The notes under the pieces: generated by a model
Database searches by the model: none
Told to the model about the DNA's origin: nothing
Seen by the model: only the letters and a program-made list of their open reading frames with translations
Program-made: the position numbers and the translations under genes
Part shown: piece by piece, positions 24,195-32,813 of the stretch
How positions within the stretch are numbered: the first letter of the stretch is position 1
Layout: each line of letters starts with the position of its first letter
Source of the DNA: an uncultured Lachnospiraceae bacterium
Lineage (GTDB): Bacteria; Bacillota; Clostridia; Lachnospirales; Lachnospiraceae
Assembly: GCA_910577735.1 (NCBI GenBank)
Contig: CAJTOO010000014.1
Coordinates: 1-64,000 of the forward strand
Length of the DNA stretch: 64,000 nt
Direction: 5' to 3'

Positions 24195-24653
24195 ATGGTA
24201 TGGAAAAAATTATCGATAAATGGCATAGATATCAATATACCTTGTGGTTTGTTCAGAGATTTATGTGCGGCATTAAAATATGCAGAATCAAAGAATAAGG
24301 GACCGATAAAGGAGGGAGATTATTTATTTGCATATTTGTATAAATATAAGGGTAAATTCCGGGTAGAAAGTCTTAATACATGGTTTTACAATATTGCGCA
24401 AGACTTTGGGGTAATGGGGGATGTGTGCAAAGATAAAAAAACCTTGGCTATGGAGCCAATTAAAAATATGGTAACTAAAATGATGGTTGATAATATGATC
24501 AATCCTGTATTTATATCAAAAATAGCGGGACTTACACTTACTATGAATGAGGCGACGTATTATCCCAAAGATTGGAGTGATAAACGCGAGGAAGATATCA
24601 ACAAGTGCATTAATAAAAGTATCGCACAAAATGATTATTATTGTTATGTATAG
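24195..24653 (+). CDS. Unrecognised protein resembling the C-terminal half of the cassette-1 integrase-like protein
   Basis: The 152-aa protein starts at ATG 24,195, ten bases after the previous gene. Its outline is a NG-xxx-P strand pair (INGIDINIPCGLFRDLCAAL), DYLFAYLYKYKG, LNTWFYNIAQDFG and KNMVTKMMVDNMINPVFISK with IAGLT. The order and spacing resemble the C-terminal part of the integrase-like protein at 17,773 (NGFELRLPPKLSRQ, DDLLF, LLKAGLSDSVIKKITGAS). Tyrosine-recombinase catalytic residues are absent. It could be a fragment or a small DNA-binding partner. The similarity is by eye only. Confidence 0.4.
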   Translation: MVWKKLSINGIDINIPCGLFRDLCAALKYAESKNKGPIKEGDYLFAYLYKYKGKFRVESLNTWFYNIAQDFGVMGDVCKDKKTLAMEPIKNMVTKMMVDNMINPVFISKIAGLTLTMNEATYYPKDWSDKREEDINKCINKSIAQNDYYCYV

Positions 24654-24685
24654 AATGGCTTTTAAATATTGGGGAAAACGCAGGT

Positions 24686-26114
24686 ATGGGAATATATTTA
24701 AATCCGGGAAATGAACAGTTTGCAGTTTCTGTTAATTCTGAGTTGTATGTGGATAAGACGGATCTGATAACATATACGAACAGTCGTATCGGTAAAGACA
24801 GGCCACTGATCTGTTCCAGCAGACCGAGGAGGTTTGGGAAAACAATGGCTGTAACCATGCTGTCGGCGTATTATAGTAAAGGATGCCATTCTGAGAATCT
24901 ATTTATGGGACTTAACATAAGTCAAAACGAAATTTTTAAGATGCACCTGAATAAATATAATGTAATTTTTTGGATATCCAGTGGATGTACGGAAATGCGC
25001 TTGAGGAAATGAAGAGAAATTCGACTCTTAAAGTAGTGAGTTATATTCAGGAATAGGTGATTGCTGAGTTAAGAAACGAATATTCCGAGTGTGTCCAAGA
25101 GGATGATATTTCACTGCCTTCTGTATTGGCGAAAATTAATGTTAAGACAAAGGAAGAGTTTATCATTATTATTGATGAGTGGGATTGCCTGTTTCGGGAG
25201 GACAAGAATAACGAGAATCTTCAAAAAGAATATATTAATCTGTTAAGAGGGTTGTTTAAAGGCACTCCATCGGGGGCATTTCTAAAACTTGCATATATTG
25301 CTGGGATTTTGCCGATTAAAAAGTACGGCACACAGTCGGCTCTGAATAATTTCCGAGAGCATACGATGGTTAGTCCCAGACAGATGGCAGAATACGTTGG
25401 ATTTACAGAGACAGAAGTAAGGAGAATCTGTAAAGAGCACGATATGCCATTTAAAGAGATGCAAAGATGGTATGATGGGTATTATTTTGAAAAGGTAGGG
25501 CGTGTTTATAGTCCTAATTCTGTCGTTGAGGCCGTAGATAGCAGGGAATTCGGAAATTATTGGTCAGGAACAGAGACTTATGAATCTTTAATGATGTATA
25601 TTGCAATGGACTTTGATGGATTAAGACAATTGATTGTAGACATGCTGGGAGGTCAGCGGTGTAGTATTGATGTGGAATCTTTTCAAAATGATATCACTTC
25701 ATTTAACTCCGCAGATGATGTGGTCACGTTATTGATTCATATGGGATACATGGCTTATGATAGCAAGACAAAAAAAGTTTTTATTCCAAATGATGAGGTA
25801 AGGAGCGCTTTTCTGCGAGCCATTAAAAATGATGGGTGGGAAGAGGTAATCAGAGCAATTAGCGCATCGGAAACTTTGCTTAAAGCGACTTTGGCAATGG
25901 ATGAACAAGCCGTGGCACAGATGATACAAGAAGTCCGGCATTGGTTCTGGAATTAAAATGGGATAAAACTGCTGAAAGAGCGATAAGCCAGATTAAAAAT
26001 AAAGGATATGTGTCAGCCCTCAAAGAGTATAAAGGAAATATTCTGCTTGTTGGAATTAATTATGAGAAGAAAAGCAGGAAACATCAATGTAGGATAGAAA
26101 AAATGGAATTGTAA
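24686..26114 (+). pseudogene. AAA-ATPase-like/PD-(D/E)XK nuclease gene with several lesions
   Basis: The start encodes the AAA-ATPase_like domain (YLNPGNEQFAVSVNSELYVD, SRPRRFGKTMAVTMLSAYYS as Walker A). Near 24,970 the frame shifts (IFLDIQWMYGNALEEMKRNS continues in another frame). An in-frame TAG follows at about 25,054, then VIAELRNEYSECVQED, IIIDEWDCLFRED (Walker B) and the long helical part. At about 25,935 a deletion joins IQEV to ALVLELKWDKTAERAI, the end of the PD-(D/E)XK domain, in a different frame; the natural stop is at 26,112-26,114. The gene is dead. The family is common in Clostridia and Bacteroides accessory DNA. Confidence 0.8.
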
Positions 26115-26133
26115 TTTTCGGTATAAAAAAATC

Positions 26134-26209
26134 TGTCATTCACTTGACACAAGCCGGGCTTAAGGCGATGGCGAAGCTGGAAGCGGAGAGGATAGGTTCT
26201 CCGCTTTTT
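26134..26209 (+). pseudogene. spmA: spmA 3' fragment, copy 3 (stub with terminator) and degenerate attachment repeat
   Basis: TGTCA (26,134-26,138) and TGACAC (26,145-26,150) preserve most of the attachment palindrome. The frame then reads LTQAGLKAMAKLEAERI, recognisably the start of the SpmA tail. The membrane part is deleted, and the sequence jumps to the terminator GCGGAG ... CTCCGC (26,183-26,204) plus T run. It closes cassette 2 and is probably the oldest, no longer selected spmA tail. Confidence 0.7.
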
Positions 26210-26254
26210 ACTGTCCACAGGCAAAATAGTTTGACAAGTTTAATCGCACAAATA

Positions 26255-26470
26255 TTAAAAAGCTTTTACTTCAACATAGATTAAAGATTCTGACTTGACG
26301 ATAATGCTTTCGTGGAAGGATTTGATGATTATTTTTTTCGAAGAAGATGCAGTACTTTGCATATCGTCTAAAACCCTTAATACATCTTCCTTAGCCACAG
26401 GTTTCAGCAAATATCTGAAAACGCCCGCCTCATAGCCTGATGGGGCGTATTCCACATAGTTTGTTATCAT
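26255..26470 (-). pseudogene. LytTR response-regulator fragment
   Basis: The 71 residues cover the end of a receiver domain (YAPSGYEAGVFRYLLKPVAK) and the first strands of a LytTR DNA-binding domain (IIIKSFHESIIVKSESLIYV). Both ends are missing: there is no phosphorylated Asp region, and the LytTR domain stops after EVKAF. A complete relative is at 31,779. It lies at the edge of the spmA repeat region and is probably chromosomal debris of the insertions. Confidence 0.7.
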
Positions 26471-26608
26471 GCATCACGCGGAGCAGTCATCCTTTCAGGT
26501 GTCGCATGGTTCCTTTTAATGTTTGGTATCATCGGCATTCTGGGTGTTTTGGGTATGCCGGGTATGTTCCTATTTACAGGCTGCTCCCACTACGGAAATT
26601 ACGTTTGA
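26471..26608 (+). pseudogene. Hydrophobic protein fragment
   Basis: A 45-codon frame, with a likely hydrophobic helix (SGVAWFLLMFGIIGILGVLG) and an ending CSHYGNYV, stops at 26,606-26,608. It has no start and no recognisable family. It reads like the end of a membrane protein joined back-to-back to the LytTR fragment. The remaining bases to 26,700 show no gene. Confidence 0.3.
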
Positions 26609-26703
26609 CTTGTATGACAAGCTTTGCAGACTGTATTCCAAATTTAAGAGTCTGTTACAGAAGGCAGGCGAAGCCGGGACATTGTAATGTTAATTTGCGT
26701 TGC

Positions 26704-26732
26704 TTGCCGCAACGGGGGTTTCTCCGTATAAT
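26704..26732 (+). promoter_or_regulatory. Promoter of the XRE membrane regulator
   Basis: TTGCCG (26,704-26,709) and TATAAT (26,727-26,732) are 17 bases apart and lie 25 bases before the start codon. GCAAC repeats around the -35 could be an autoregulatory site. Confidence 0.55.
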
Positions 26733-26756
26733 GGTGGTGAAAGGAGGTCATCCCTG

Positions 26757-27266
26757 ATGCTAAATGAAAATATCAAATCGATCAGAAAATCCAAAGGGCT
26801 TTCGCAGGAAGAACTTGCAATCAAGTTAAATGTGGTGAGACAAACGATTTCTAAATGGGAACAGGGTCTGTCGGTTCCGGATGCCGATATGCTGATTTCC
26901 ATATCAGAGGTATTGGAAACACCTGTCAGCACACTGCTTGGAGAAACCATTGCCGAGACGAGGGCTGATGACTTAAGAGTCATTTCCGAGAAACTTGAGG
27001 TCATAAACCTGCAGCTTGCGCATGGAAAAGCAGCAAGGCTAAAAGCGGTTCATTGGTTTTTGGTCTCGCTGTGCGCGGTTATAGTGGCTATCTTTGCAGT
27101 CATAATAGGATTTAACAGTCCTTACTTGGGTTGGGATTATAGTCATCCGGAAACTGCAGTCGTCGGAGTCGTGTTTCACGCATTTGAGTGGCTGTTCATT
27201 AGAATAGCACCGTTTGTCTTGCTCGGAGCAGTCGTGGGGGCTTGTTTCACACGGAAGAAAGTGTGA
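26757..27266 (+). CDS. XRE-family regulator with C-terminal membrane helices
   Basis: The 169-aa protein has an N-terminal HTH (IKSIRKSKGLSQEELAIKLN, VVRQTISKWEQGLSVPDADM), a short linker and two hydrophobic segments near the C-terminus (about 103-122 and 141-163). AAGGAGG is nine bases before ATG 26,757. Membrane-tethered XRE regulators of this type are common in Clostridia, often controlling neighbouring stress or transport genes. No obvious target is adjacent; the next gene is a spore-cortex-type hydrolase. Confidence 0.82.
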   Translation: MLNENIKSIRKSKGLSQEELAIKLNVVRQTISKWEQGLSVPDADMLISISEVLETPVSTLLGETIAETRADDLRVISEKLEVINLQLAHGKAARLKAVHWFLVSLCAVIVAIFAVIIGFNSPYLGWDYSHPETAVVGVVFHAFEWLFIRIAPFVLLGAVVGACFTRKKV

Positions 27267-27332
27267 AAAGTTTTCATTCACCCATACCCTGCGCCTGACA
27301 TAGAATAAACCAAAAGCAACCAGGAACACGCT

Positions 27333-28472
27333 ATGGAAATTTATGTGGTACAACCAGGAGATACTGTGGACTCCATTGCCGAAAGCTATGGGATTCCGGT
27401 ATCTTCTGTCATTTATAACAATCAACTTGTCTACCCGTATCCTCTGGCACTTGGGCAGGCCCTTCTTCTATCGGCAGGAGAGGAACAGACGCCCGCCTAT
27501 CCGGCCTGGGTAAACGGCTACGCATATCCATTTATCCAACAGGACGTTTTAGAGGAAACGCTTCCCTACCTTTCTTCGCTTTCTGTTTTTTCTTATGGTT
27601 TTACTACGGACGGGGAACTGGTAGCGCCGGCCCAGGATGATTCTTTTATGATTAATGCGGCGCTGAAGGCGGGAGTACGTCCGGTTCTTACGCTGACGCC
27701 CCTTGGTCCGGATGGGAATTTTAATAACTTTCTCATCGCATCAGTGGTAAACAACCAGACTGCTAAGGATACTCTGCTGACTAATATTTTGGCCACTGTT
27801 CAGGAAAAGGACTTTCAGGGGGTGGATATTGACTTTGAGTATATCCGGCCGGAGGATCGGATTCCCTTTGCTGATTTTGTGGCAGATATGAGGAATCTTC
27901 TCTCACCTTATGGCTATCATGTTTCGGTGGCTTTGGCGCCCAAGACTTCTGATACGCAGGCGGGGCTTCTCTACGCGGGAAAGGATTATGGACTTTTAGG
28001 AGAGGCGGCGGACAGTGTACTATTGATGACCTATGAGTGGGGTTATACCTACGGCCCGCCTATGGCTGTGGCGCCTGTGAACAAAGTACGGCAGGTGGTG
28101 GAATATGCCGTCACACGCATTCCGCCTTCCAGGATTGATCTGGGAGTCCCTAACTATGGATATGACTGGACGCTGCCCTTTGTTCGGGGAAGTTCCCGGG
28201 CGACCACCATAAGCAATCTGGAAGCGGTGCGGATTGCTGTTGAGGCTGGCGTTCCCATACAGTTTGATGAAGTGGCCATGTCACCCTATTTTCAATATGA
28301 AAAGGATGGACAGCAGCATGAGGTATGGTTTGAGGATGTGAGAAGCTATCGGGAAAAGTTCTCCCTTCTGCCAGAGTATGGACTGCGTGGGATGGGATAT
28401 TGGCAGATTATGCGGTTTTTCCGTCCCAACTGGCTGCTGCTTGAGAATACTTTTCAGATTCAGAAGCCGTAA
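27333..28472 (+). CDS. LysM plus GH18 spore cortex hydrolase (SleL/YaaH-like)
   Basis: The 379-aa protein starts with one LysM domain (IYVVQPGDTVDSIAESYGIP, to about residue 48). It is followed by a GH18 domain with the catalytic pattern FQGVDIDFEYIRPED (Glu about 170), then LMTYEWGYTYGPPMA and a final GYWQIMR. SleL/YaaH-type enzymes cut N-acetylglucosaminidic bonds in spore cortex fragments during germination. SleL usually has two LysM domains; here one is present. No signal peptide is visible, as normal for proteins assembled into spores from the mother cell. Confidence 0.85.
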   Translation: MEIYVVQPGDTVDSIAESYGIPVSSVIYNNQLVYPYPLALGQALLLSAGEEQTPAYPAWVNGYAYPFIQQDVLEETLPYLSSLSVFSYGFTTDGELVAPAQDDSFMINAALKAGVRPVLTLTPLGPDGNFNNFLIASVVNNQTAKDTLLTNILATVQEKDFQGVDIDFEYIRPEDRIPFADFVADMRNLLSPYGYHVSVALAPKTSDTQAGLLYAGKDYGLLGEAADSVLLMTYEWGYTYGPPMAVAPVNKVRQVVEYAVTRIPPSRIDLGVPNYGYDWTLPFVRGSSRATTISNLEAVRIAVEAGVPIQFDEVAMSPYFQYEKDGQQHEVWFEDVRSYREKFSLLPEYGLRGMGYWQIMRFFRPNWLLLENTFQIQKP

Positions 28473-28485
28473 CAGACGGGGGATT

Positions 28486-30402
28486 TTATTCATGGTATGC
28501 CCCATATGTCCCCTTTGTACTTCGTTTGATTTCATAAAGCGCTTCGTCTGCATGGCTTAACAGTCTGGCAATATTATATGGGGGCCCGTTCGTTATGGCG
28601 AAACCACAGGAGGCGCTGATGGTTTTTGACTCTGTACAGGACAGGTCAACGGTGTTTTGGCGAAGTGTATCATAAAAGGTATGCAGGAAGCCGGTGATTT
28701 CCTCTTTGTCCCGGCAACCGAAGATCAGCATGCAAAATTCATCCCCGGAGCGCCTTGCGGACAGGAAATGGGCTTCCGGCATAGATTTCATAACTTCTGA
28801 AAATTTCTGCAGATAATGGTCTCCGGCGTCATGTCCGTAGGTATCGTTTATGGATTTGAAATCATCCAGATCTATCATAACCATGGCAGCAACTTGTTTG
28901 GAATCTTCTCTTTGCAGTATTTCGGCAGATAATTCTTTGAAATGATCAAATTTATTCAAGCCGGTGAGAGGATCGTGAGAATTTTCGTAGCACAGATGCA
29001 GTTTTTGAAGGACGCTTTGGGTTGCATCTGAGATAATGCCAAGATATCCGTCGGAAGACTCTGACAGATGAATCTGAAGATATTTATTTTCATGAATCTG
29101 ATAGATTTCGGCTTCACCCTTGACGGGATTTTGTGTAATGGAACGGATATACTGGTCGAACAAAACAGCATCATGGTAGAGTTCACTGGCTTTTTCTTCA
29201 GATAACTCCAGCAGTTCACTTAAACCGGGTGTCACAAATACATGATTAATGCCCCTTTCGTATTCAAACACCGCCAGGGGAACGGCGCTGATTTCTATAA
29301 TGGCACAGATTCGGTTGGACAGGTTGGTGATACTCTTGACCATGGCGTTGATGCTTCTGCTGAGCGCCTCAAATTCTCGGTTTCCGCTGACGGTTACCTT
29401 GGTGTCAAGGTTGCCGTTCGTTATGGCGTCTAAACCGTGCAGGATATGATGAACACCGTTTATGACTTTCTTGCGGATTAGATAATTCAGAAGAAGAATC
29501 ACAACGATTTCTATAAACAGCAGATAGATAAACGTTATGATAATATTTCCCCATAATTTATGAAACAGGACCCTTTGGGGCAGGGCGGCACACAGCAGCA
29601 CATCGTTATACTGTCTGCTGACCACATACATGGGGGTATCCTCATTGTTATTTAGGTAAGCGCCGCCTGTACAGTCTGACAGCAGATCAAGACGATAGCA
29701 GTCTCCGGAAAATTCCTGGTCAAGACCATTGGAGTGACCGAGGACGTTTCCGGCGGAGGTATCGACTACATATAATTCTTCGTTGATATCTGTGGGAAAT
29801 TTGGAGAAGATATAGTCATATGTATTGAGGGACTGTGCTTCCAGCTGCCTTGTGGGTGTAAAACCGACCTGGATGACTCCGGGCTGGTCTTTTCTGGCAA
29901 CGCCGACATACTGCATGATCTTGTTTTCTGCAGCGTTTGGCTGCGCTTCCTGAATCAGATAAGCGTCTTTACCACCGCTGTTTATAAGAGGCAGGAAAGC
30001 CCTTGTCTGTTCATGGTCAGCCATATCAATACCCACGTATTGCGGGACAGATGCAGCTGCGATGATACCATTTTCGTCAATGATATGGAGCTCATCCACA
30101 TCCAGCAGATAAGCCAGATACTGCATTTGCGGTACGCTCATGGCGACTTCTTTTTGCCGCTCCAAAACGTAGGCAGCGACTCTTGCCCTTGTCAGATAAT
30201 CTTCGTCAAGGCTTTCCCTGAGCAGATTAAGCTCCATCTGATTGTTTTCCAGTGTGTGTATCATCTGTTCTATTTTAGCATCAAAGGAGTCAAATTGTTG
30301 AGATGTCAGTAAGTGCAGATTGATCAGAAAGTTTATGAACAGAATCACCAATATAGCTGTTGTTATGATGAAAACAGTATATTTGTTAAATGTTTTTTGC
30401 AT
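28486..30402 (-). CDS. Membrane-bound diguanylate cyclase
   Basis: The 638-aa protein has a membrane helix at about 10-30, a large extracellular sensor (about 35-290, Cache-like), a second helix at about 295-320, a HAMP-like segment (NGNLDTKVTVSGNREFEALS), a PAS-like linker and a GGDEF domain. In the GGDEF, DDFKSINDTYGHDAGDHYL is normal and the active-site loop reads RSGDEF, a tolerated variant, so it is probably active in making c-di-GMP. No inhibitory RxxD site is visible. ATG 30,402 was chosen because GGAGAG precedes it; 13 residues upstream (ATG 30,441) are less likely. Confidence 0.85.
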   Translation of the reverse strand: MQKTFNKYTVFIITTAILVILFINFLINLHLLTSQQFDSFDAKIEQMIHTLENNQMELNLLRESLDEDYLTRARVAAYVLERQKEVAMSVPQMQYLAYLLDVDELHIIDENGIIAAASVPQYVGIDMADHEQTRAFLPLINSGGKDAYLIQEAQPNAAENKIMQYVGVARKDQPGVIQVGFTPTRQLEAQSLNTYDYIFSKFPTDINEELYVVDTSAGNVLGHSNGLDQEFSGDCYRLDLLSDCTGGAYLNNNEDTPMYVVSRQYNDVLLCAALPQRVLFHKLWGNIIITFIYLLFIEIVVILLLNYLIRKKVINGVHHILHGLDAITNGNLDTKVTVSGNREFEALSRSINAMVKSITNLSNRICAIIEISAVPLAVFEYERGINHVFVTPGLSELLELSEEKASELYHDAVLFDQYIRSITQNPVKGEAEIYQIHENKYLQIHLSESSDGYLGIISDATQSVLQKLHLCYENSHDPLTGLNKFDHFKELSAEILQREDSKQVAAMVMIDLDDFKSINDTYGHDAGDHYLQKFSEVMKSMPEAHFLSARRSGDEFCMLIFGCRDKEEITGFLHTFYDTLRQNTVDLSCTESKTISASCGFAITNGPPYNIARLLSHADEALYEIKRSTKGTYGAYHE

Positions 30403-30464
30403 AGGATACTCTCCAACTGTTTTTACTATTGTAGCATTCAAACAGGATTTCAGAAGTGCCTCTT

Positions 30465-31769
30465 TTACGTAAAATGCGGTGAAAATTTCACAAACAGAAT
30501 AATCCGGAAACGATTATTTTCGCAGTAACACTCGATATTTCCTCCCAGTTTATCGCTGAAGGCCTGTACACTCTGCATCCCAAGACCGTGGCTTTTGCCT
30601 CTTTTACTTTTAGGGAGCCCGGTTATGGAGTCGAAATGGATTTCTTTCGTACATTCATTTTCCATATCAATAAGCAGGTACTCTGCGGTACAATGTATTT
30701 TCGCGTCAATAGATTTCTTTGCCGGTTCCATATTTTGTACGCTGAAGACGGCGTTCTCTAAAAGATTGGCCAGTACCATGGCAAACTCATATTCATTCAC
30801 AGGAATCTGCCGGGGTATCAGGATATCCAGACGTAAATCGATGTGAAGGGACTGCGCTTGTTTGGCCATTTTTGTGAGAATCGTGTTGACCACCAGATTT
30901 TCACAGTACCGGTGGACTTTATTTTCGTTTACGACTTCATTGATGTGGCCGGCAATGTTTCTGATCTCATTGTATTCCTGCTGGTCTATCAGGGAATCAA
31001 TGATCATGGAGTAATGCCGCATATCATGCCGCAGGATTTTCAGATTCCGTTCTGACTGTTCTACCAGATAATTCTGGCTTTCCAGGCCTTTGATATACGA
31101 TTCGAACATTACATTTTTCCAATATTCATCCACCTGTTTGGTTTCGGTGTCAAGATAGCGCAGCACTGCCACATACGACACGAGCATTGTAATCATCAGG
31201 AAAATACTGGCAAGAATATTTTCCGGATACTCATAAAGGGTATAAGGGAAAAAGGCAAGGCAGGAAAAGCTGCAAAAAAAGAAGACCGGAATCAGACATA
31301 ATCCCCACCAGCTTTTTCCAAAATCACGCTCACAAAACTTATGGAATATATTTCCCAGTCTGCCGAAAAGAACGAACAGTATGGCAAGGTGCATCAGGAG
31401 ATTTCCCGCCAGTGCCAGAATGATACTGTCAGTCAGGATATACAAGATGGAGGCCGTGATGCTGCCAACGATCACATAGTTAGAGGCGCTCAGACTGATA
31501 AAGAGCGCCCTGCTGTCTCTTTTCTTAGAGATATAAACGCCTGTGAACTGCGCTACGGCAATCTGTGTTATTGTTGTGAAGAAATAAATGGAATCGCTTC
31601 CCGGGAACAGATTCAGTTTTAAGCTGTCTAAAAGATTCATCACAGTACAGGAGAAGAAGCAGATGACAATGGTCTTCTTTTGGGAAAAACGGTGTATCAT
31701 AAACAGATAGATAAATACAATAAAGAATATATGGCTTAACATGTATGATATATTTTTCACATAAATCAT
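30465..31769 (-). CDS. AgrC-like sensor kinase (GHKL type)
   Basis: This 434-aa protein has six to seven membrane helices in the first 195 residues, followed by the kinase: LKILRHDMRHYSMIID holds the phosphorylated His, VLANLLENAVFSVQ the N-box, and GKSHGLGMQSV the G-box. This layout is typical of peptide-pheromone receptors of the AgrC/ComD type. It follows its LytTR response regulator by about 10 bases. There is no AgrB or AgrD gene nearby, so the signal may be made elsewhere. ATG 31,769 (AGGTGA five bases before) is preferred to GTG 31,778. Confidence 0.85.
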   Translation of the reverse strand: MIYVKNISYMLSHIFFIVFIYLFMIHRFSQKKTIVICFFSCTVMNLLDSLKLNLFPGSDSIYFFTTITQIAVAQFTGVYISKKRDSRALFISLSASNYVIVGSITASILYILTDSIILALAGNLLMHLAILFVLFGRLGNIFHKFCERDFGKSWWGLCLIPVFFFCSFSCLAFFPYTLYEYPENILASIFLMITMLVSYVAVLRYLDTETKQVDEYWKNVMFESYIKGLESQNYLVEQSERNLKILRHDMRHYSMIIDSLIDQQEYNEIRNIAGHINEVVNENKVHRYCENLVVNTILTKMAKQAQSLHIDLRLDILIPRQIPVNEYEFAMVLANLLENAVFSVQNMEPAKKSIDAKIHCTAEYLLIDMENECTKEIHFDSITGLPKSKRGKSHGLGMQSVQAFSDKLGGNIECYCENNRFRIILFVKFSPHFT

Positions 31770-31778
31770 TCCGTTCAC

Positions 31779-32513
31779 CTACTTATATTTTCCGGAGACA
31801 AAGAGCAGATATTCCCGCTTGACTTTTGCAGCTTTTGCCTTGCTGATGGGAAGCCGGCTGCCGGACTCCATGACCATGCTGTCCTGGGTCAGCTGCTTTA
31901 CATAGTCAAGATTCACAAGAAAGGACTTGTGAATCTGCAGGAAATTTCTTCTTCTGGAAACTTCCAGAGTCTCTTCCTCAAAGGATTTTCTGATAAAAAG
32001 ACTTTTGATGATTTCTCCGTCGGCCATATGTATTTCCTGTTTCCTGCTGACATTTTCAATGTATTCTATTTTAGAATAAGGTCTTTGCTGCAGGCCGGTT
32101 TTGGTCTTGACAAGATACATAGACTCTGTTTTTACATTGGTATAGGACAGGGCATAATCCAGTGCCTCATAAAGTTTGCTTTCATCCACCGGCTTCAGAA
32201 GATATCTTACGGCACGTACCCCGTACGCATCCAGGGCATAATCATCTGATGCGGTTATATAGATAATGACATTTTCACAGCCGGACATTCTGATCAGATT
32301 CCCAAGATCAATGCCTGTTCGCCCCGGCATCAGCATATCAAGAATATAAATGTCGGTTAGCTTTCCTTCTGATATTTTCTGGGATAACCTGGATGGGTCG
32401 GAAAATTTTTCGATTTCAAAGTCCCTGTCCGGACGCATTGCCTTATATTTTAACAAAAGTTTTTCTGTTTTCAGTAAATCCTTAATACTATCGTCACAAA
32501 TTGTTATTTTCAT
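31779..32513 (-). CDS. LytTR-type response regulator (AgrA-like)
   Basis: The 244-aa protein has a receiver domain (ITICDDSIKDL acid pocket, phospho-Asp in IYILDMLMPGRTGID, Lys in VRYLLKPVDE) and a LytTR DNA-binding domain (IEYIENVSRKQEIHMADGEI, FLQIHKSFLVNLDYV). It is the first gene of the pair with the AgrC-like kinase. It probably controls quorum or peptide-responsive genes; the targets are not visible. The diguanylate cyclase downstream lies in the same direction with a 60-base gap and might be co-transcribed. Confidence 0.9.
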   Translation of the reverse strand: MKITICDDSIKDLLKTEKLLLKYKAMRPDRDFEIEKFSDPSRLSQKISEGKLTDIYILDMLMPGRTGIDLGNLIRMSGCENVIIYITASDDYALDAYGVRAVRYLLKPVDESKLYEALDYALSYTNVKTESMYLVKTKTGLQQRPYSKIEYIENVSRKQEIHMADGEIIKSLFIRKSFEEETLEVSRRRNFLQIHKSFLVNLDYVKQLTQDSMVMESGSRLPISKAKAAKVKREYLLFVSGKYK

Positions 32514-32613
32514 AGGTGTTCAGTCCCTTCATTGCCCATGAAGATTTTTGAAAAGTAAGATGCCTTGACACACAAACTTTTTCATCTTATAGATAAACAA
32601 AATATCACTAAAA

Positions 32614-32642
32614 ATTATACCGGGCTTAAAATACTTTATCAA
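32614..32642 (-). promoter_or_regulatory. Promoter of the LytTR/AgrC-like operon
   Basis: On the reverse strand TTGATA (32,642-32,637) and TATAAT (32,619-32,614) are 17 bases apart, giving a leader of about 95 bases. The rest of the 300-base gap between 32,514 and 32,813 shows no gene; short frames there look random. Confidence 0.65.
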
Positions 32643-32813
32643 CCAATTCAAATAGGAAGTTTGTGGAAGATTGCGAAGAATCCATAATGAAATGCGAAGA
32701 AGTGAAATTGACGTCAAAAATCTCAAAGGATAGAATAGGTGCAGACTCAGCGGGCTATCTATTGATCGGAAAGAGCTGGGTGACGATTGATGAAGGAACG
32801 GCAGGAGGAATTT

